A DNA stretch of 64,000 bases from Bacteroidota bacterium (lineage in GTDB: Bacteria > Bacteroidota > Bacteroidia > 2-12-FULL-35-15). A program made the position numbers and the translations under genes. The stretch is taken from assembly GCA_025963775.1 (NCBI GenBank), contig JAOQAD010000041.1:151779-215778 (forward strand). The letters are read 5' to 3'. This document shows positions 50,630-60,624 of this stretch, piece after piece. Positions within the stretch are counted from its first letter, which is position 1. Every line of letters begins with the position of its first letter. Below the pieces are notes generated by a model. That model saw only the letters and a program-made list of their open reading frames with translations, was not told where the DNA came from and searched no databases.

Positions 50630-53593
50630 ATGAGCCGGAAGTGTTTTATTGCCTGTCTTTTGCTGATGCTGAACGCCTGCCTCTTCGGGCAGAAGTTCTA
50701 CCTGACCAACATCAGCACTGACGAAGGGCTGCCTTCCTCCGAAACATATCAAACCCTGCAGGACAGCAAAGGCTACATCTGGATCACAACAGATGCGGGG
50801 CTTTGCCGCTTCGATGGAAAAACCATCACCACCTACACGACCAAAGACGGCATCAGTGAAAATGTTGTGTTCCGGATCCGGGAAGATTCAAAAGGAAGGG
50901 TGTGGTTCTCTACCCTTTCAGGATATTTTTTTTATTACGATTATTCCGATGCCTCTTTTCACCGTATCGCTGCAAATCCTGAATTAAAAAAGCTCTGCGG
51001 AAGCTACCTGACGTATTCATTCTTTATCGGGAGCAACGACACGTTGTATTTCTATACAACTTCCCGTTTTGCGCTGGTGAAGATCCCACCGCAGGATAAC
51101 TATAAAGAAGTGATCGTTATGCCTGCCCCGGCAGATTGCCAGCGTTTCATTGTACAGAATGAAAGAAACAAAAGTGAGTTTGTAAATTGCCTTGATCCTA
51201 AGGGCCATGTCGGAAAAACATTGCCGGTGTATTTTAATGGCAGGCGTTTCAATCTTCAAAGGCCTGAAAGAATGGCAGCAATGACCAGTGCAAATAATCT
51301 TGTATTCACCTACATGGACGGCCGGGAAAACCTTTACATGTTTGATTATTCCGAGCTGAGTATCCTCGACACCAAAAGCGGAAAAGTAAAAAAACATGAG
51401 TTTTCTGTCCTGTTGTCCACTATGATCATCGACAAGGATGGCGACCTGTGGATTGGACTGGGAAAGGAAGGCGGGCGTTGCTACAGGCATGGGGACCTCA
51501 GTTCCAAACCCATAACTTTTTTGCCCGGCTGCCAGGTTGCCTGCTTTATGATGGACCGTGAAGGAACTTTATGGATCAATACAGTGGAGAAAGGCGTTTT
51601 CAGGATCCTGAATAAAAACATTTTTAATGTACCCGTTCCCGATAAGGTGGTTGATTTCTGTACGTATGAGGATGAGTTATACGCGGGGCTTGCTTCAAAG
51701 GGCAACATTAAAATTTCAGGATCGAATCCGGCCTTTGAGATCAGTCCTCAAAAAACGGGGATCCGGGATTCTTTTGTACTGAAGACCTTTACCATTTCGT
51801 CGAAGCTAAGCTTTTATGCTGCAATGAATGTGCTCTATGCAACAAAGGACCAGCGCTCATTTTCAATTGTTGAGGATGAGAAGCTGGCTTTCGGATCAAT
51901 CGTTGCCAAGCAGCTGCTTCCACTGGGTGGCGATACAATGCTTGTGCTCAGCACCGGCCATGTTTATTTCTTTTACAAGGATCGTCCGATTAAAAACTTC
52001 ATACAGGACTTCGATCTGAATGTGATCACGAGATTAAAAGATGGCAGGCTGATCGCAGGCAGCCGCAACGATGAAGGGCTTTTCGAATTTAAGGATGGTT
52101 TGCTCCTGCCTTTTCTCACTTCCTTCGGCCAGCTGAAGGCACGCATCAATTGCATTGCAGAAGACAAGCAGGGCAACCTCTGGATCGCAAGCAATGAAAA
52201 AGGGATCTTCTGTTACAGTAATAACAAATTGTACGGCTTCAACCAGAAGAACGGGCTTAGAACAGATAAGATCAACACCATGAATTTTGATGCTGCCGGC
52301 AGGCTTTGGCTCGGAACATCAGCAGGGATAGCGCAGATCGATTACAGCAAAGGAGTTGCGAATGCCGTCGTTTATAATTTTGATAAAAGCAACGGACTGC
52401 CGGACCTGGAAATTCAGAAGATCATAGAATATCACGGTTCCATGTGGTGTGCTTCAAAGAACGATCTTTTTTATGTTGAAAGCAACAGGCTGTTGCCGGA
52501 TGTGGTTCCGCCACTGATCCATATCAAATCCGTAAAGGTGAACAACAATGAGATAACGTATTCGGATTCACCCGTCCTGGAATACAATCAGAATAATTTC
52601 AACATCAGCTTTGACGGACTTACGTATAAAAATACGGAAACCAAAGAATATGTGTACAGGCTGGAGGGTTACAACCCGGAATGGACTGTCGCTAATTCAG
52701 GGCAGATCCAATTCACTAACCTGCCTGCAGGAAAGTATACCTTCATGGTGTGCGCACTCAATAATAACGGTATAAAAAGCGGGGTTCCGGCAACATTTAG
52801 CTTTACCGTTTTAAAGCCTTTCTGGCTGACATGGTGGTTTATCACGCTCATGATCCTGCTGGGCATTGCCCTGGTGATCGCTTTTATTTACTGGAGAATC
52901 ACCAGGATCAGGATCCGTGAAGACCAGAAAACCACTTTCAATAAAAAGATAGCAGAGTTTCATCTCACTGCCGTGCGCGCACAGATGAACCCGCATTTTT
53001 TATTCAATGCCATCAGCTCCATTCAGCATTATATCCTGTCGAACGATGTATATAAATCCTATGATTACCTTGCGAAGTTCTCGCTGCTGATCAGGAATGT
53101 GCTTGATAATTCACAGGAAGAGTATATCCTGATCTCGAAGGAAATAGATACGCTTAAGCTCTATATAGAGCTGGAGCAGATCCGCTTTACGGAACCATTT
53201 TCATATGCGGTGAATGTGGAAGGGGATCTCAGTATTGAAAGCACATTCATCCCGACCATGCTTATTCAGCCCTATATTGAAAATGCGATCTGGCATGGAT
53301 TAATGCCCCGGCAAAGCAACTGTTCCCTTGAGCTTACGTTTAAAAAGACCGATCATAAGCTCCAGGTGATCATTAGGGATAATGGCGTCGGGAGAAATAA
53401 AAAAAATGCATTACAGGCAGAAAAGCTGCATAAGTCGAAAGGGATTTCCTTAACGGAACAGCGCCTGCATGCCCTCGGAATAAAAACAGACCTTGATTTC
53501 CAGGTGGAGATCATCGACCTGGTGGATGAAGCCGGGAATGCACTTGGCACAGAAGTAAGGCTGCTGATCCCTCTTATCAGCGATCACGATTAG
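50630..53593 (+). CDS. Reg_prop / Y_Y_Y sensor with LytS-type histidine kinase
   Basis: 987 residues from the ATG at 50630 (MSRKCFIACL). Signal peptide, then a long region of propeller blades (about 20-620; SSETYQTLQDSKGYIWITTDAGLCRFDG is the classic reg_prop motif), a Y_Y_Y domain (about 640-720; FTNLPAGKYTFMVCALNN), one membrane helix (LTWWFITLMILLGIALVIAF) and a His_kinase/LytS core with phospho-His in QMNPHFLFNAISSIQHYIL and ATP-site VIRDNGVGRNK. It is a one-chain periplasmic sensor coupled to a cytoplasmic kinase. The LytTR regulator gene follows after 10 bp and is its likely partner. Confidence 0.93.
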   Translation: MSRKCFIACLLLMLNACLFGQKFYLTNISTDEGLPSSETYQTLQDSKGYIWITTDAGLCRFDGKTITTYTTKDGISENVVFRIREDSKGRVWFSTLSGYFFYYDYSDASFHRIAANPELKKLCGSYLTYSFFIGSNDTLYFYTTSRFALVKIPPQDNYKEVIVMPAPADCQRFIVQNERNKSEFVNCLDPKGHVGKTLPVYFNGRRFNLQRPERMAAMTSANNLVFTYMDGRENLYMFDYSELSILDTKSGKVKKHEFSVLLSTMIIDKDGDLWIGLGKEGGRCYRHGDLSSKPITFLPGCQVACFMMDREGTLWINTVEKGVFRILNKNIFNVPVPDKVVDFCTYEDELYAGLASKGNIKISGSNPAFEISPQKTGIRDSFVLKTFTISSKLSFYAAMNVLYATKDQRSFSIVEDEKLAFGSIVAKQLLPLGGDTMLVLSTGHVYFFYKDRPIKNFIQDFDLNVITRLKDGRLIAGSRNDEGLFEFKDGLLLPFLTSFGQLKARINCIAEDKQGNLWIASNEKGIFCYSNNKLYGFNQKNGLRTDKINTMNFDAAGRLWLGTSAGIAQIDYSKGVANAVVYNFDKSNGLPDLEIQKIIEYHGSMWCASKNDLFYVESNRLLPDVVPPLIHIKSVKVNNNEITYSDSPVLEYNQNNFNISFDGLTYKNTETKEYVYRLEGYNPEWTVANSGQIQFTNLPAGKYTFMVCALNNNGIKSGVPATFSFTVLKPFWLTWWFITLMILLGIALVIAFIYWRITRIRIREDQKTTFNKKIAEFHLTAVRAQMNPHFLFNAISSIQHYILSNDVYKSYDYLAKFSLLIRNVLDNSQEEYILISKEIDTLKLYIELEQIRFTEPFSYAVNVEGDLSIESTFIPTMLIQPYIENAIWHGLMPRQSNCSLELTFKKTDHKLQVIIRDNGVGRNKKNALQAEKLHKSKGISLTEQRLHALGIKTDLDFQVEIIDLVDEAGNALGTEVRLLIPLISDHD

Positions 53594-53602
53594 TATTATA
53601 AA

Positions 53603-54364
53603 ATGTTACGCATGGAAATAACTGCAGTCATTATTGAAGATGAATTCAAGGTACGAAGTGTTTTTATTCAGCTTCTTGAAAAGTTTTGCAAAGAGATTAA
53701 AATTGTCGGCGATGCCGATAATGTCCGCGACGGCTATGAGATGATCCTCTTAAAAAAGCCGGATGTTGTATTTCTTGATATTGAAATGCCCCGCGGGAAC
53801 GGCTTTGAGCTGCTTGCGAGGTTCGGTGAAATTCCCTTTGAGGTGATCTTTGTAACATCGTACGGACATTACGCGATCAAAGCGATCAGGTTCAGCGCGC
53901 TGGATTACCTGTTGAAACCCGTGCTCGTAAGCGATTTGCTGGAGCTCCCCGACCGGATCAGGAAGAAGCTTGAAATGAAAACGCAGGCAGGGCAGTACAG
54001 GGCGCTTTTAGAAAACCTTGAACGGCCCGAGCAGAAAACACTCGTTGTCAACACCAAAACAAAAACCGACTATATCCCGATCAGCGACATTCTTTACCTG
54101 AAAGCGGATGGAAATTATACATTGATACATACCGGATCGGCCAAGATCCACGTGGCCAAAACACTGAAGGAATATGATGAGATGCTCTGCAGCAACGACT
54201 CCACTTTCCTGCGGATCCATAAAGCCTGCATCATTAATACGGATTACGTCAAGCAGCTGAACCGCGGTGAGAGCAGCACAGTGCTGATGTCGAACGGGAT
54301 ATCGCTGGAGATCTCGAGGCGGAAAAAGCAGGAGCTTTCTGAAAGGCTGAATTTCAATAAATAA
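53603..54364 (+). CDS. LytTR response regulator
   Basis: 253 residues. Receiver (about 5-120; VIIEDE, phospho-Asp in VVFLDIEMPRGNGF, Lys in DYLLKPV) and a LytTR DNA-binding domain (about 150-250; YIPISDILYLKADGNYTLIH and FLRIHKACIINTDYV). It is the cognate of the kinase encoded upstream. A second ATG at 53612 (MEITAVIIED) is an equally good start, since neither has a strong ribosome-binding site. Confidence 0.93.
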   Translation: MLRMEITAVIIEDEFKVRSVFIQLLEKFCKEIKIVGDADNVRDGYEMILLKKPDVVFLDIEMPRGNGFELLARFGEIPFEVIFVTSYGHYAIKAIRFSALDYLLKPVLVSDLLELPDRIRKKLEMKTQAGQYRALLENLERPEQKTLVVNTKTKTDYIPISDILYLKADGNYTLIHTGSAKIHVAKTLKEYDEMLCSNDSTFLRIHKACIINTDYVKQLNRGESSTVLMSNGISLEISRRKKQELSERLNFNK

Positions 54365-54393
54365 AAAAACCGGCATTCAATGCCGGTTTTTTG
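54364..54393 (+). terminator. Terminator of the LytS/LytTR operon
   Basis: AAAACCGGCATT-C-AATGCCGGTTTTTTG, nine GC-rich pairs plus A/T pairs, directly after the stop codon. Confidence 0.9.
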
Positions 54394-54412
54394 TTTAACA
54401 AACCTGTGATGC

Positions 54413-54556
54413 TTAGTTCAGGCTAAGCTTTGGCACGAGGAGATTTTTCAGGTCTCCCAATGATGTTTTCAGGTCATCCAATGATTTAATGTTAAAATAT
54501 TTTGCAGCCTGCTGCACTAAGACAGCTCCGACTAACAATAAAACTAACTTTTTCAT
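54413..54556 (-). CDS. 47-residue secreted or membrane peptide
   Basis: Reads MKKLVLLLVGAVLVQQAAKY, then FNIKSLDDLKTSLGDLKNLL and a short end. It has a typical hydrophobic leader (3-14) after two lysines and an amphipathic helix. It is on the strand opposite the LytTR operon and its 3' side meets that operon's terminator. No family recognised. Good codon structure and the signal-like start make it worth listing. Confidence 0.5.
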   Translation of the reverse strand: MKKLVLLLVGAVLVQQAAKYFNIKSLDDLKTSLGDLKNLLVPKLSLN

Positions 54557-54842
54557 GATTTCTAAATTTTACAGTTAATATTAAATTCTGAAACAAAGTT
54601 AGTGCAGGCTGCCGGCGTACAGGGCCGATAATCGTTTAGCGGACACAAGCAGCCGCTGAAAGCACAGAAAGGGCATGTATACGTATTCGCAGCTTAAAAA
54701 GCCCTGCAGACAGCTGAAATGCTGATCTCCCGTACTCTTTCTTCTTTTAGCGATGCAGAACTTCCTCCTGCCGAAATGATGGAGTTGAACGCAATTTGCC
54801 GGGCTAACTTTGAACAGTGAAAAGTTTATTAATTATGAAACC
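54557..54842. other. 285-bp non-coding stretch
   Basis: No gene supported. It has to hold the leftward promoter for the 47-residue peptide and the rightward promoter of the gene at 54843; I see no clear TAnnTTTG box. Confidence 0.5.
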
Positions 54843-55424
54843 ATGAAAACACTAAACACCTTATTGATCAGTATATTTTCAATAATTACTTTTCAATCCA
54901 CCGCCCAGGAATTCATTGGCTCTAATGTCCGCTTTTCAAAAGAGATTGAAACCGGCGGATCGTTCAGCGCAGACGAGATCGGCCTTATTAAGCTGAACGA
55001 CCAGAACGATGAATTTGTTTTTGATATCCGGCTGTTCCCGATCCTCACCACGCCAAAAGATAATGACTCCATTGCCAGCATGAATAAAAGTGTGGTGCTG
55101 CATTTTAAAACGCAGTTCCCCGTGACTGACCTCGACTTTTTAGCAAATGACGGATCGGAGCAAACATTCACCGTTCCTGCAGAGTTGACCATCAACAATA
55201 TAACGCAGCCGGTCAATATCAGGTTCGGGCTGCACAGCTCGATGTCGAGAACGGATGATGCAAGGGGAATTAAAAGTTATCCTGCCATGGTGAGCTTTGT
55301 GATCGAGATCAATCCCGGGGAATATGATCTTGATTTTGAAACGATCAATTTCGTCAGGACCATATACGTGGAGGTCAGAAATGGTACCATTAACCGTACA
55401 ACGGATACTTCCATCACTCAATAA
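54843..55424 (+). CDS. Secreted protein with YceI-like features
   Basis: 193 residues from the ATG at 54843 (MKTLNTLLIS). Signal peptide ending at STAQ. The mature part is strand-rich; FTVPAELTINNITQPVNIRFG is similar to the lipid-binding strands of YceI proteins, but the usual YceI N-terminal motif is not obvious. Its function is unknown. It is followed by 245 bp of non-coding DNA in which I see nothing definite. Confidence 0.6.
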   Translation: MKTLNTLLISIFSIITFQSTAQEFIGSNVRFSKEIETGGSFSADEIGLIKLNDQNDEFVFDIRLFPILTTPKDNDSIASMNKSVVLHFKTQFPVTDLDFLANDGSEQTFTVPAELTINNITQPVNIRFGLHSSMSRTDDARGIKSYPAMVSFVIEINPGEYDLDFETINFVRTIYVEVRNGTINRTTDTSITQ

Positions 55425-55669
55425 AAGCTGTTGTTGGGGAAAAATAGTACCAGCCAGTTTCGTTTTTTGAGGGCAATTCCCCAACTGCCTTTTCGCTGAT
55501 CAGAAAGAGGGAGAGCAGGCAGGTGCTCCCGAATCCCTTTATATGTGGGATGTTCAAGATTTTAACTTTCGGAACTATCAGTTAACCGCGCTCCCGGGGA
55601 TCAAATAATGCCTGATTCCCGGCTGGTATATGTTTTGTAAATAGAGTATCAAACAAAACTATCCCACAA

Positions 55670-56371
55670 ATGAACTGTTTAATCGTTGATGACAACAAGA
55701 TGGCCCGTACCGCCCTTAAAAAATTAACTGACCAGGTTGACTTTCTTTCCGTAAAGGAAGAGTGCTCCAGCCCGGTGGATGCGTATAATTATTTAAAAAA
55801 GGAATCGGTAGACCTGGTTTTTCTTGATGTCGAGATGCCCGGAATGACAGGCATTGAACTGATCAAAAACCTGGAAAAGCGCCCGATCGTGATCCTGATC
55901 TCTGCAAAAAAGGACTATGCTGTTGAGGCATTTGAGCTGAATGTAGCAGATTACATGACAAAGCCGGTAACGCTTCCGCGTTTAATGCTTGCGATCGACC
56001 GTGCAAAAAAGCTGCATGAGAACATTAATGAGCTGAAGCCGGATCTGCGCGGACGTGACAAGGACTATATTTTTGTTCGCTCCAATTCTGTGCTTACCAA
56101 GATCAAAGTGAACGATATTAATTATATCCAGGCGCTCGGCGATTATGTAAACATTTTCACCCGTGAAAAAAGATACACTGCACACATCACCCTGAAAGGA
56201 ATAGAGGAAAAATTACCTGTTGACAAATTTTACCGCCTGCACCGCTCATTTCTGATCTCACTGGATTCGGTGGATGGAGTGGAAGAAGGGACTGCCTATG
56301 TAGGAACTCATCCGATCCCTATCGGCAAGCAGTTTAAGAAAGAATTACTTACAAAGCTTAACCTGATTTAG
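55670..56371 (+). CDS. LytTR response regulator
   Basis: 233 residues. Receiver (1-115; NCLIVDDNKMAR, Asp in LVFLDVEMPGMTGIEL, Lys in DYMTKPVTLP) and LytTR domain (about 135-230; VNDINYIQALGDYVNIFT, FYRLHRSFLISLDSV). It differs from the one at 53603 in having no kinase gene next to it; the single receiver gene that follows after 31 bp could share its donor. Confidence 0.92.
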   Translation: MNCLIVDDNKMARTALKKLTDQVDFLSVKEECSSPVDAYNYLKKESVDLVFLDVEMPGMTGIELIKNLEKRPIVILISAKKDYAVEAFELNVADYMTKPVTLPRLMLAIDRAKKLHENINELKPDLRGRDKDYIFVRSNSVLTKIKVNDINYIQALGDYVNIFTREKRYTAHITLKGIEEKLPVDKFYRLHRSFLISLDSVDGVEEGTAYVGTHPIPIGKQFKKELLTKLNLI

Positions 56372-56402
56372 AAAACCATTTTAATAACGGAGGAATAGGT
56401 CT

Positions 56403-56765
56403 ATGGACATTTTAATTATTGAAGACGATAAGATGACACTTAACCTGCTTCAATATTGCATTGAGAATTTAGGTCACAAAGCCCACCTGGCTGCAGATGG
56501 AGACGAGGCGATCAACATGCTGATCAACGGTAATTTCGACCTGCTGATCTGTGATGTGATGATGCCCGGCATTTCCGGATTGTCGCTTGTGAGCGCCTTA
56601 AGGACCGGCCGCCATTATACGATCCCGATCATCATGATGTCGACACTCAACAACAAGCCTTTGTTGGATGCCGCTACTGCAGCGGGAGCTGACGATTTTC
56701 TGCCGAAGCCTTTTTCTGTGGAAGACCTTACGGCAAAGCTTAAGAAATACGAAAAAGCAGCTTAA
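56403..56765 (+). CDS. Single-domain response regulator
   Basis: 120 residues, CheY-like only: LIIEDDKMTL, phospho-Asp in DLLICDVMMPGISGL, Thr/Ser in IIMMSTL, Lys in FLPKPFSVEDL. It lies between the LytTR gene (31 bp) and the PorE-like gene (11 bp), so the three are likely co-transcribed. Confidence 0.92.
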   Translation: MDILIIEDDKMTLNLLQYCIENLGHKAHLAADGDEAINMLINGNFDLLICDVMMPGISGLSLVSALRTGRHYTIPIIMMSTLNNKPLLDAATAAGADDFLPKPFSVEDLTAKLKKYEKAA

Positions 56766-56776
56766 CTATATGAAAA

Positions 56777-58741
56777 ATGAAAACCTTTTCTGCATTGCTC
56801 ATCATCATGTTTCTCCTGTGCGTTCCCGTACGCTCACAAAATGAAACAACAGAAAAGGATGCTGCGGAAACATTGTTCCTGCAGGAAAAATTCGCTGATG
56901 CCTTACCCATATTTATAAGGTCATTACAAGCCGACAGCACGGATATCATCGTGAATTACCGTGCCGGCCTTTGTTACCTCCATTCCCGTTCCCAGAAATC
57001 ACAATCCATTCCTTTCCTGGAAAGAGCCATTGGCTTATATGAAAGATCCGGTTCAACAGCTGAACTTCCTGTTGTTGCCTATAAGTGGCTGGCTGATGCA
57101 TATCACCAGGCATACCAGTTTGATAAAGCGATAGCAGGATACGAAAAATATAAAAAGCTGCTGGATCCATCCCTTACAGAAGATCAGAAAGAAACAGCGG
57201 AAACGGATTGGAAGCTGGATATGTGCCGTGTGGGCAAAACGCTGGATGGGCTTGCCGCACCAATGGTGCTGAAAAAATCAGGCTCCGGAAAAGTGCCTGT
57301 AAACACGGTATCGCCGGGAAGCTATTCTTCTTTTTTGTCGGCCGACCAGTCAAAAATGACGATTACATTCAAGCGGGAAGGAAAAGCTGAAACGCATGAT
57401 GAAGATGCACGTTATTATGAAGCGATTGTTCCGCCGGTTAAGCAGGACAGCACCTTTGTGGTTGATCCCAAAATAAAATTTGAAAAAAAGAATAAGAACG
57501 AAACTACCATTGCCACATCCGTTGACGGGCAGATCGTATTGAATTACCGCGATGAAAATGGCCGGGCCGGGCTTTATACAACTTCCCTCAATGGCAATGC
57601 ATGGACCTTTCCTGAAAAGCTGGATAAAGCGGTCAATACAAGCGGCTGGGAACAGGATGAATGTGTTTCTGCCGATGGAAATGTCATGTATTTTACAAGC
57701 AACAGGAAAGGAGGCTTTGGAGGAAAGGATATTTATGTGTGCAGGAAGCTTGAAGATGGCGAGTGGAGCAAGGCGCAGAATCTTGGCCCCGTGATCAATA
57801 CACCGTATGATGAGGAAGCGCCTTTCATCCATCCCGATGGGATCACGCTTTATTTCAGCTCGAACGGCAGGCAGACAGTCGGCCATTACGATATTTTTTC
57901 GAGCACCCTGCATGGCGGCAACTGGAGTATGCCGGTAAACGTAGGCTTCCCGATCGACAGCACACATGACCTGCTGCCCGAAATTCATGAAACACCTGTT
58001 GTGAAAGCAAAAGTGCAATCTAAAAAGAAGAACAAAGAGCCTGAAGTGGTGGCAGCTGATAAAAAAGAAAATTACCTGATCGCATTCAGTAATCTCAATG
58101 GCGCTCCCTTAACATTGCTGAAAGGCAGTTTAACTGTTCCGGAAGGAAAAGAAGCGGGGCCGGTAAGGATTCTCATCCGGGACAATAAGAACAACCGGAC
58201 AAATGCAGTGTATTATTCAGACAGCGCTTCCGGGAAGTTTGCAATGATCCTGCCGCCTGCGGCAAATAATAACGTTACCTACGCGAGACCCGGCTACCTG
58301 ATCTTTTCTGAAAATATAAACCTCGAAGAGAAAAAAGAGAGTTTCGAAAAAAGGCTTCCGATGGAACTGCTTGCGATCGAGAAAAATAATAAAATGGTAT
58401 TGAACAATATCTTTTTTGAGCAGGATAAAGCGATCCTGGATCCGACCTCTTCGATCGCCCTGGATGACCTTCTGCTGTTTCTCAGGAAAAATCCTTCCCT
58501 GGTCGTGGAGTTTGATAACATCATCACAGCAAAAGAAAATATGAAAATGAACGCGCGCTTATCGCAGGAAAGAGCAGAGGCTGTAACAGCCTACCTGAAG
58601 GCGAACGGCATCCCGGAAGAAAGGCTGATCGCAAAAGGAAGCACAGTGAAAATGAAGCGTGTGGGCAGCAAAGAGGCTCTTCAGTCAATGGAATTAAGGA
58701 TCATCGAGAGCCAGGATAAAACAATGCTTACAACACAGTAA
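56777..58741 (+). CDS. PorE-like protein: TPR, PD40 propeller, OmpA-like domain
   Basis: 654 residues. Signal peptide (SALLIIMFLLCVPVRSQ), TPR-like helices (about 25-140), a PD40/WD40-like propeller (about 190-400; DECVSADGNVMYFTSNRKGGFGGKDIYV), a small carboxypeptidase-like domain (about 430-520), and an OmpA domain (about 535-650; NNIFFEQDKAILD, LSQERAEAVTAYLKANGI). This order is that of PorE of the type IX system. In the OmpA part the GHTD-type Asp that binds peptidoglycan is replaced (EFDNIITAKEN), and the C-terminal NRRVE Arg is also not in place, so its wall binding may be lost. There is no lipobox. Confidence 0.82.
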   Translation: MKTFSALLIIMFLLCVPVRSQNETTEKDAAETLFLQEKFADALPIFIRSLQADSTDIIVNYRAGLCYLHSRSQKSQSIPFLERAIGLYERSGSTAELPVVAYKWLADAYHQAYQFDKAIAGYEKYKKLLDPSLTEDQKETAETDWKLDMCRVGKTLDGLAAPMVLKKSGSGKVPVNTVSPGSYSSFLSADQSKMTITFKREGKAETHDEDARYYEAIVPPVKQDSTFVVDPKIKFEKKNKNETTIATSVDGQIVLNYRDENGRAGLYTTSLNGNAWTFPEKLDKAVNTSGWEQDECVSADGNVMYFTSNRKGGFGGKDIYVCRKLEDGEWSKAQNLGPVINTPYDEEAPFIHPDGITLYFSSNGRQTVGHYDIFSSTLHGGNWSMPVNVGFPIDSTHDLLPEIHETPVVKAKVQSKKKNKEPEVVAADKKENYLIAFSNLNGAPLTLLKGSLTVPEGKEAGPVRILIRDNKNNRTNAVYYSDSASGKFAMILPPAANNNVTYARPGYLIFSENINLEEKKESFEKRLPMELLAIEKNNKMVLNNIFFEQDKAILDPTSSIALDDLLLFLRKNPSLVVEFDNIITAKENMKMNARLSQERAEAVTAYLKANGIPEERLIAKGSTVKMKRVGSKEALQSMELRIIESQDKTMLTTQ

Positions 58742-58779
58742 TAAACAATAAACAATAAACTAATAAACAAAAATAAAAT

Positions 58780-60189
58780 ATGACAGCAATTAAATTCGGA
58801 ACAGACGGTTGGCGTGCAATTATCGCCAAGGATTTTACAGTTGATAATGTGGCAAGAGTGGCGGAAGCAACAGCACTCTGGCTTTTGAAAAATTCAAAAA
58901 CGCCTTCGGTGGTGATCGGCCATGACTGCCGCTTTGCCGGTGAGCTTTTTGCAGAGACCACTTGTAAAGTGCTCGCACACCATGGTGTAAAAGTTTTCAT
59001 TTCAAAAGGATTTGTATCTACGCCAATGGTTTCATTAGGTACGCTGCGCCAGGGTGCCGACCTCGGCGTTGTGATCACCGCCAGCCACAATCCGCCGGCC
59101 TACAATGGTTACAAGCTGAAAGGGTCTTACGGCGGGCCACTGCTGCCGGAGAAAATTGAAGAGATCGAAAACATGATCCCTGAAAAATGTTCAGTTGACC
59201 CTGAAAAGCTCAGCATGAAAGAATTCCAGGATAAAGGCCTGGTGGAATACATCGACCTTGAAACAATGTACTGCGATCATGTAGTTGAAAATTTTGACCT
59301 TGATGCGATCCGTAGCTCGGGCCTGCGCTTCGCATACGATGCGATGTTCGGTGCAGGACAGAATGTGATCAAACGCTTACTGCCTGATACGGCGATGTTG
59401 CATTGTGACGATAATCCTTCCTTTCTTGGACAGGCCCCGGAGCCGATCCATAAGAACCTGAAGGAATTTTCAGAGCTGATCAAAAATGACGGGAATATTG
59501 CAAGCGGGCTCGCAACTGACGGCGATGCTGACAGGATCGGGCTGTACGACAGCGAAGGAAATTTTATTGATTCACACCACATTATTTTGCTGCTGATCAA
59601 ATACCTCGTGGAGCAAAAGAAAATGACAGGTAAAGTTGTTACTGCTTTTTCTGTAAGCCCGAAGATCGGTAAGATGTGCAGGCACCTGAACCTCGAGCAG
59701 CAGGTGACGAAGATCGGGTTCAAGCACATTGCGGGGATCATGGTATCGGAAGATGTATTGCTTGGCGGGGAAGAATCCGGCGGTATCGCTATCAAAGGCC
59801 ATATTCCTGAGCGCGATGGCATCTGGATGGGGCTTACCATCTGGGAATACATGGCAAAATCCGGCAAATCGCTGCAGGAGCTGATCGCTGAAGTTTACGA
59901 GATCGTAGGCACATTTGCATTTGAGCGCTGGGATATGCACCTGAATGAAGATGTGAAAAATGCGATCGTGAAGAACTGCGAGAAGAATTTTTATGAAAGC
60001 TTTGGTGATTATAAAATTCTGCGGATCGAGAATACCGACGGATACAAATATTTTTTCAGCGATGACGAATGGCTGATGATCCGTGCTTCGGGAACCGAGC
60101 CGGTATTAAGAAATTATGCAGAGTCGAGCTCGCTTCAGAACGCAGCGCTGATCCTCAAAGCAGCTGAAAAAACACTCTTAAATGGTTGA
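58780..60189 (+). CDS. Phosphohexomutase (phosphoglucomutase/phosphomannomutase family)
   Basis: 469 residues. Catalytic phospho-Ser loop TASHNPPAYNGYK, metal loop DGDADRIG, sugar-binding loop GGEESGG and phosphate-binding loop RASGTEPVLR, in the usual order of alpha-D-phosphohexomutases. It interconverts 1- and 6-phosphates of glucose or mannose; which one cannot be told from the motifs. GlmM is less likely, since GlmM has the RxSGTEP loop in another context and is about 440-460 long. It seems to be transcribed alone. Confidence 0.92.
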   Translation: MTAIKFGTDGWRAIIAKDFTVDNVARVAEATALWLLKNSKTPSVVIGHDCRFAGELFAETTCKVLAHHGVKVFISKGFVSTPMVSLGTLRQGADLGVVITASHNPPAYNGYKLKGSYGGPLLPEKIEEIENMIPEKCSVDPEKLSMKEFQDKGLVEYIDLETMYCDHVVENFDLDAIRSSGLRFAYDAMFGAGQNVIKRLLPDTAMLHCDDNPSFLGQAPEPIHKNLKEFSELIKNDGNIASGLATDGDADRIGLYDSEGNFIDSHHIILLLIKYLVEQKKMTGKVVTAFSVSPKIGKMCRHLNLEQQVTKIGFKHIAGIMVSEDVLLGGEESGGIAIKGHIPERDGIWMGLTIWEYMAKSGKSLQELIAEVYEIVGTFAFERWDMHLNEDVKNAIVKNCEKNFYESFGDYKILRIENTDGYKYFFSDDEWLMIRASGTEPVLRNYAESSSLQNAALILKAAEKTLLNG

Positions 60190-60264
60190 AAAAAAATGCA
60201 AAGCCTGTTCAGTTTGGACAGGTTTTTGCATCTGTACCCGTATAACGTTCAAAAAATCAATAAC

Positions 60265-60477
60265 ATGAAAGATAAAATCAATGCCTATCACAAGATCAGG
60301 AGAACGATCCAGGGCTCGAGGAACGAACTCCACTTACAAACATGCACCATAATGATAGGGATCTTCACTGTAAGATATAAGGATGAAAGCATGCGCGTAT
60401 TACTAAAGAATGAAGTAGAGAACAAAAGAAATGAGATTCTTACCCTTCGTACAAAATATAAGAACGTCGCCTACTAA
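60265..60477 (+). CDS. Small basic hypothetical protein
   Basis: 70 residues from the ATG at 60265 (MKDKINAYHK). Basic and helical at both ends with a short strand pair (IMIGIFTVRY) in the middle. No family recognised. An in-frame ATG at 60196 gives a longer protein, but its first 23 residues follow the mutase stop by only 6 bp and have no known match. A terminator follows. Confidence 0.5.
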   Translation: MKDKINAYHKIRRTIQGSRNELHLQTCTIMIGIFTVRYKDESMRVLLKNEVENKRNEILTLRTKYKNVAY

Positions 60478-60496
60478 GGATTATACTATTATTTTA

Positions 60497-60540
60497 AAAA
60501 TCCCGCAAAAGAAATATTTCTTTTGCGGAATTTTTTTTGT
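60497..60540 (+). terminator. Terminator after the small gene
   Basis: Stem TCC(C)GCAAAAGAAA / TTTCTTTTGCGGA with TAT loop followed by eight T residues. Confidence 0.9.
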
Positions 60541-60565
60541 CGTTTGAGAAAAATGATGCGCACAA

Positions 60566-60595
60566 AAAAAGCTGCCCATTGCTGAGCAGCTTTTA
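60566..60595 (-). terminator. Terminator of the leftward T9SS cargo gene
   Basis: AAAGCTGC-8-GCAGCTTT, followed leftwards by TTTTTTTGTG, about 30 bp past the stop at 60625. Confidence 0.85.
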
Positions 60596-60624
60596 ATGAT
60601 CTGAAATCAAATGAATTCCTTCGT

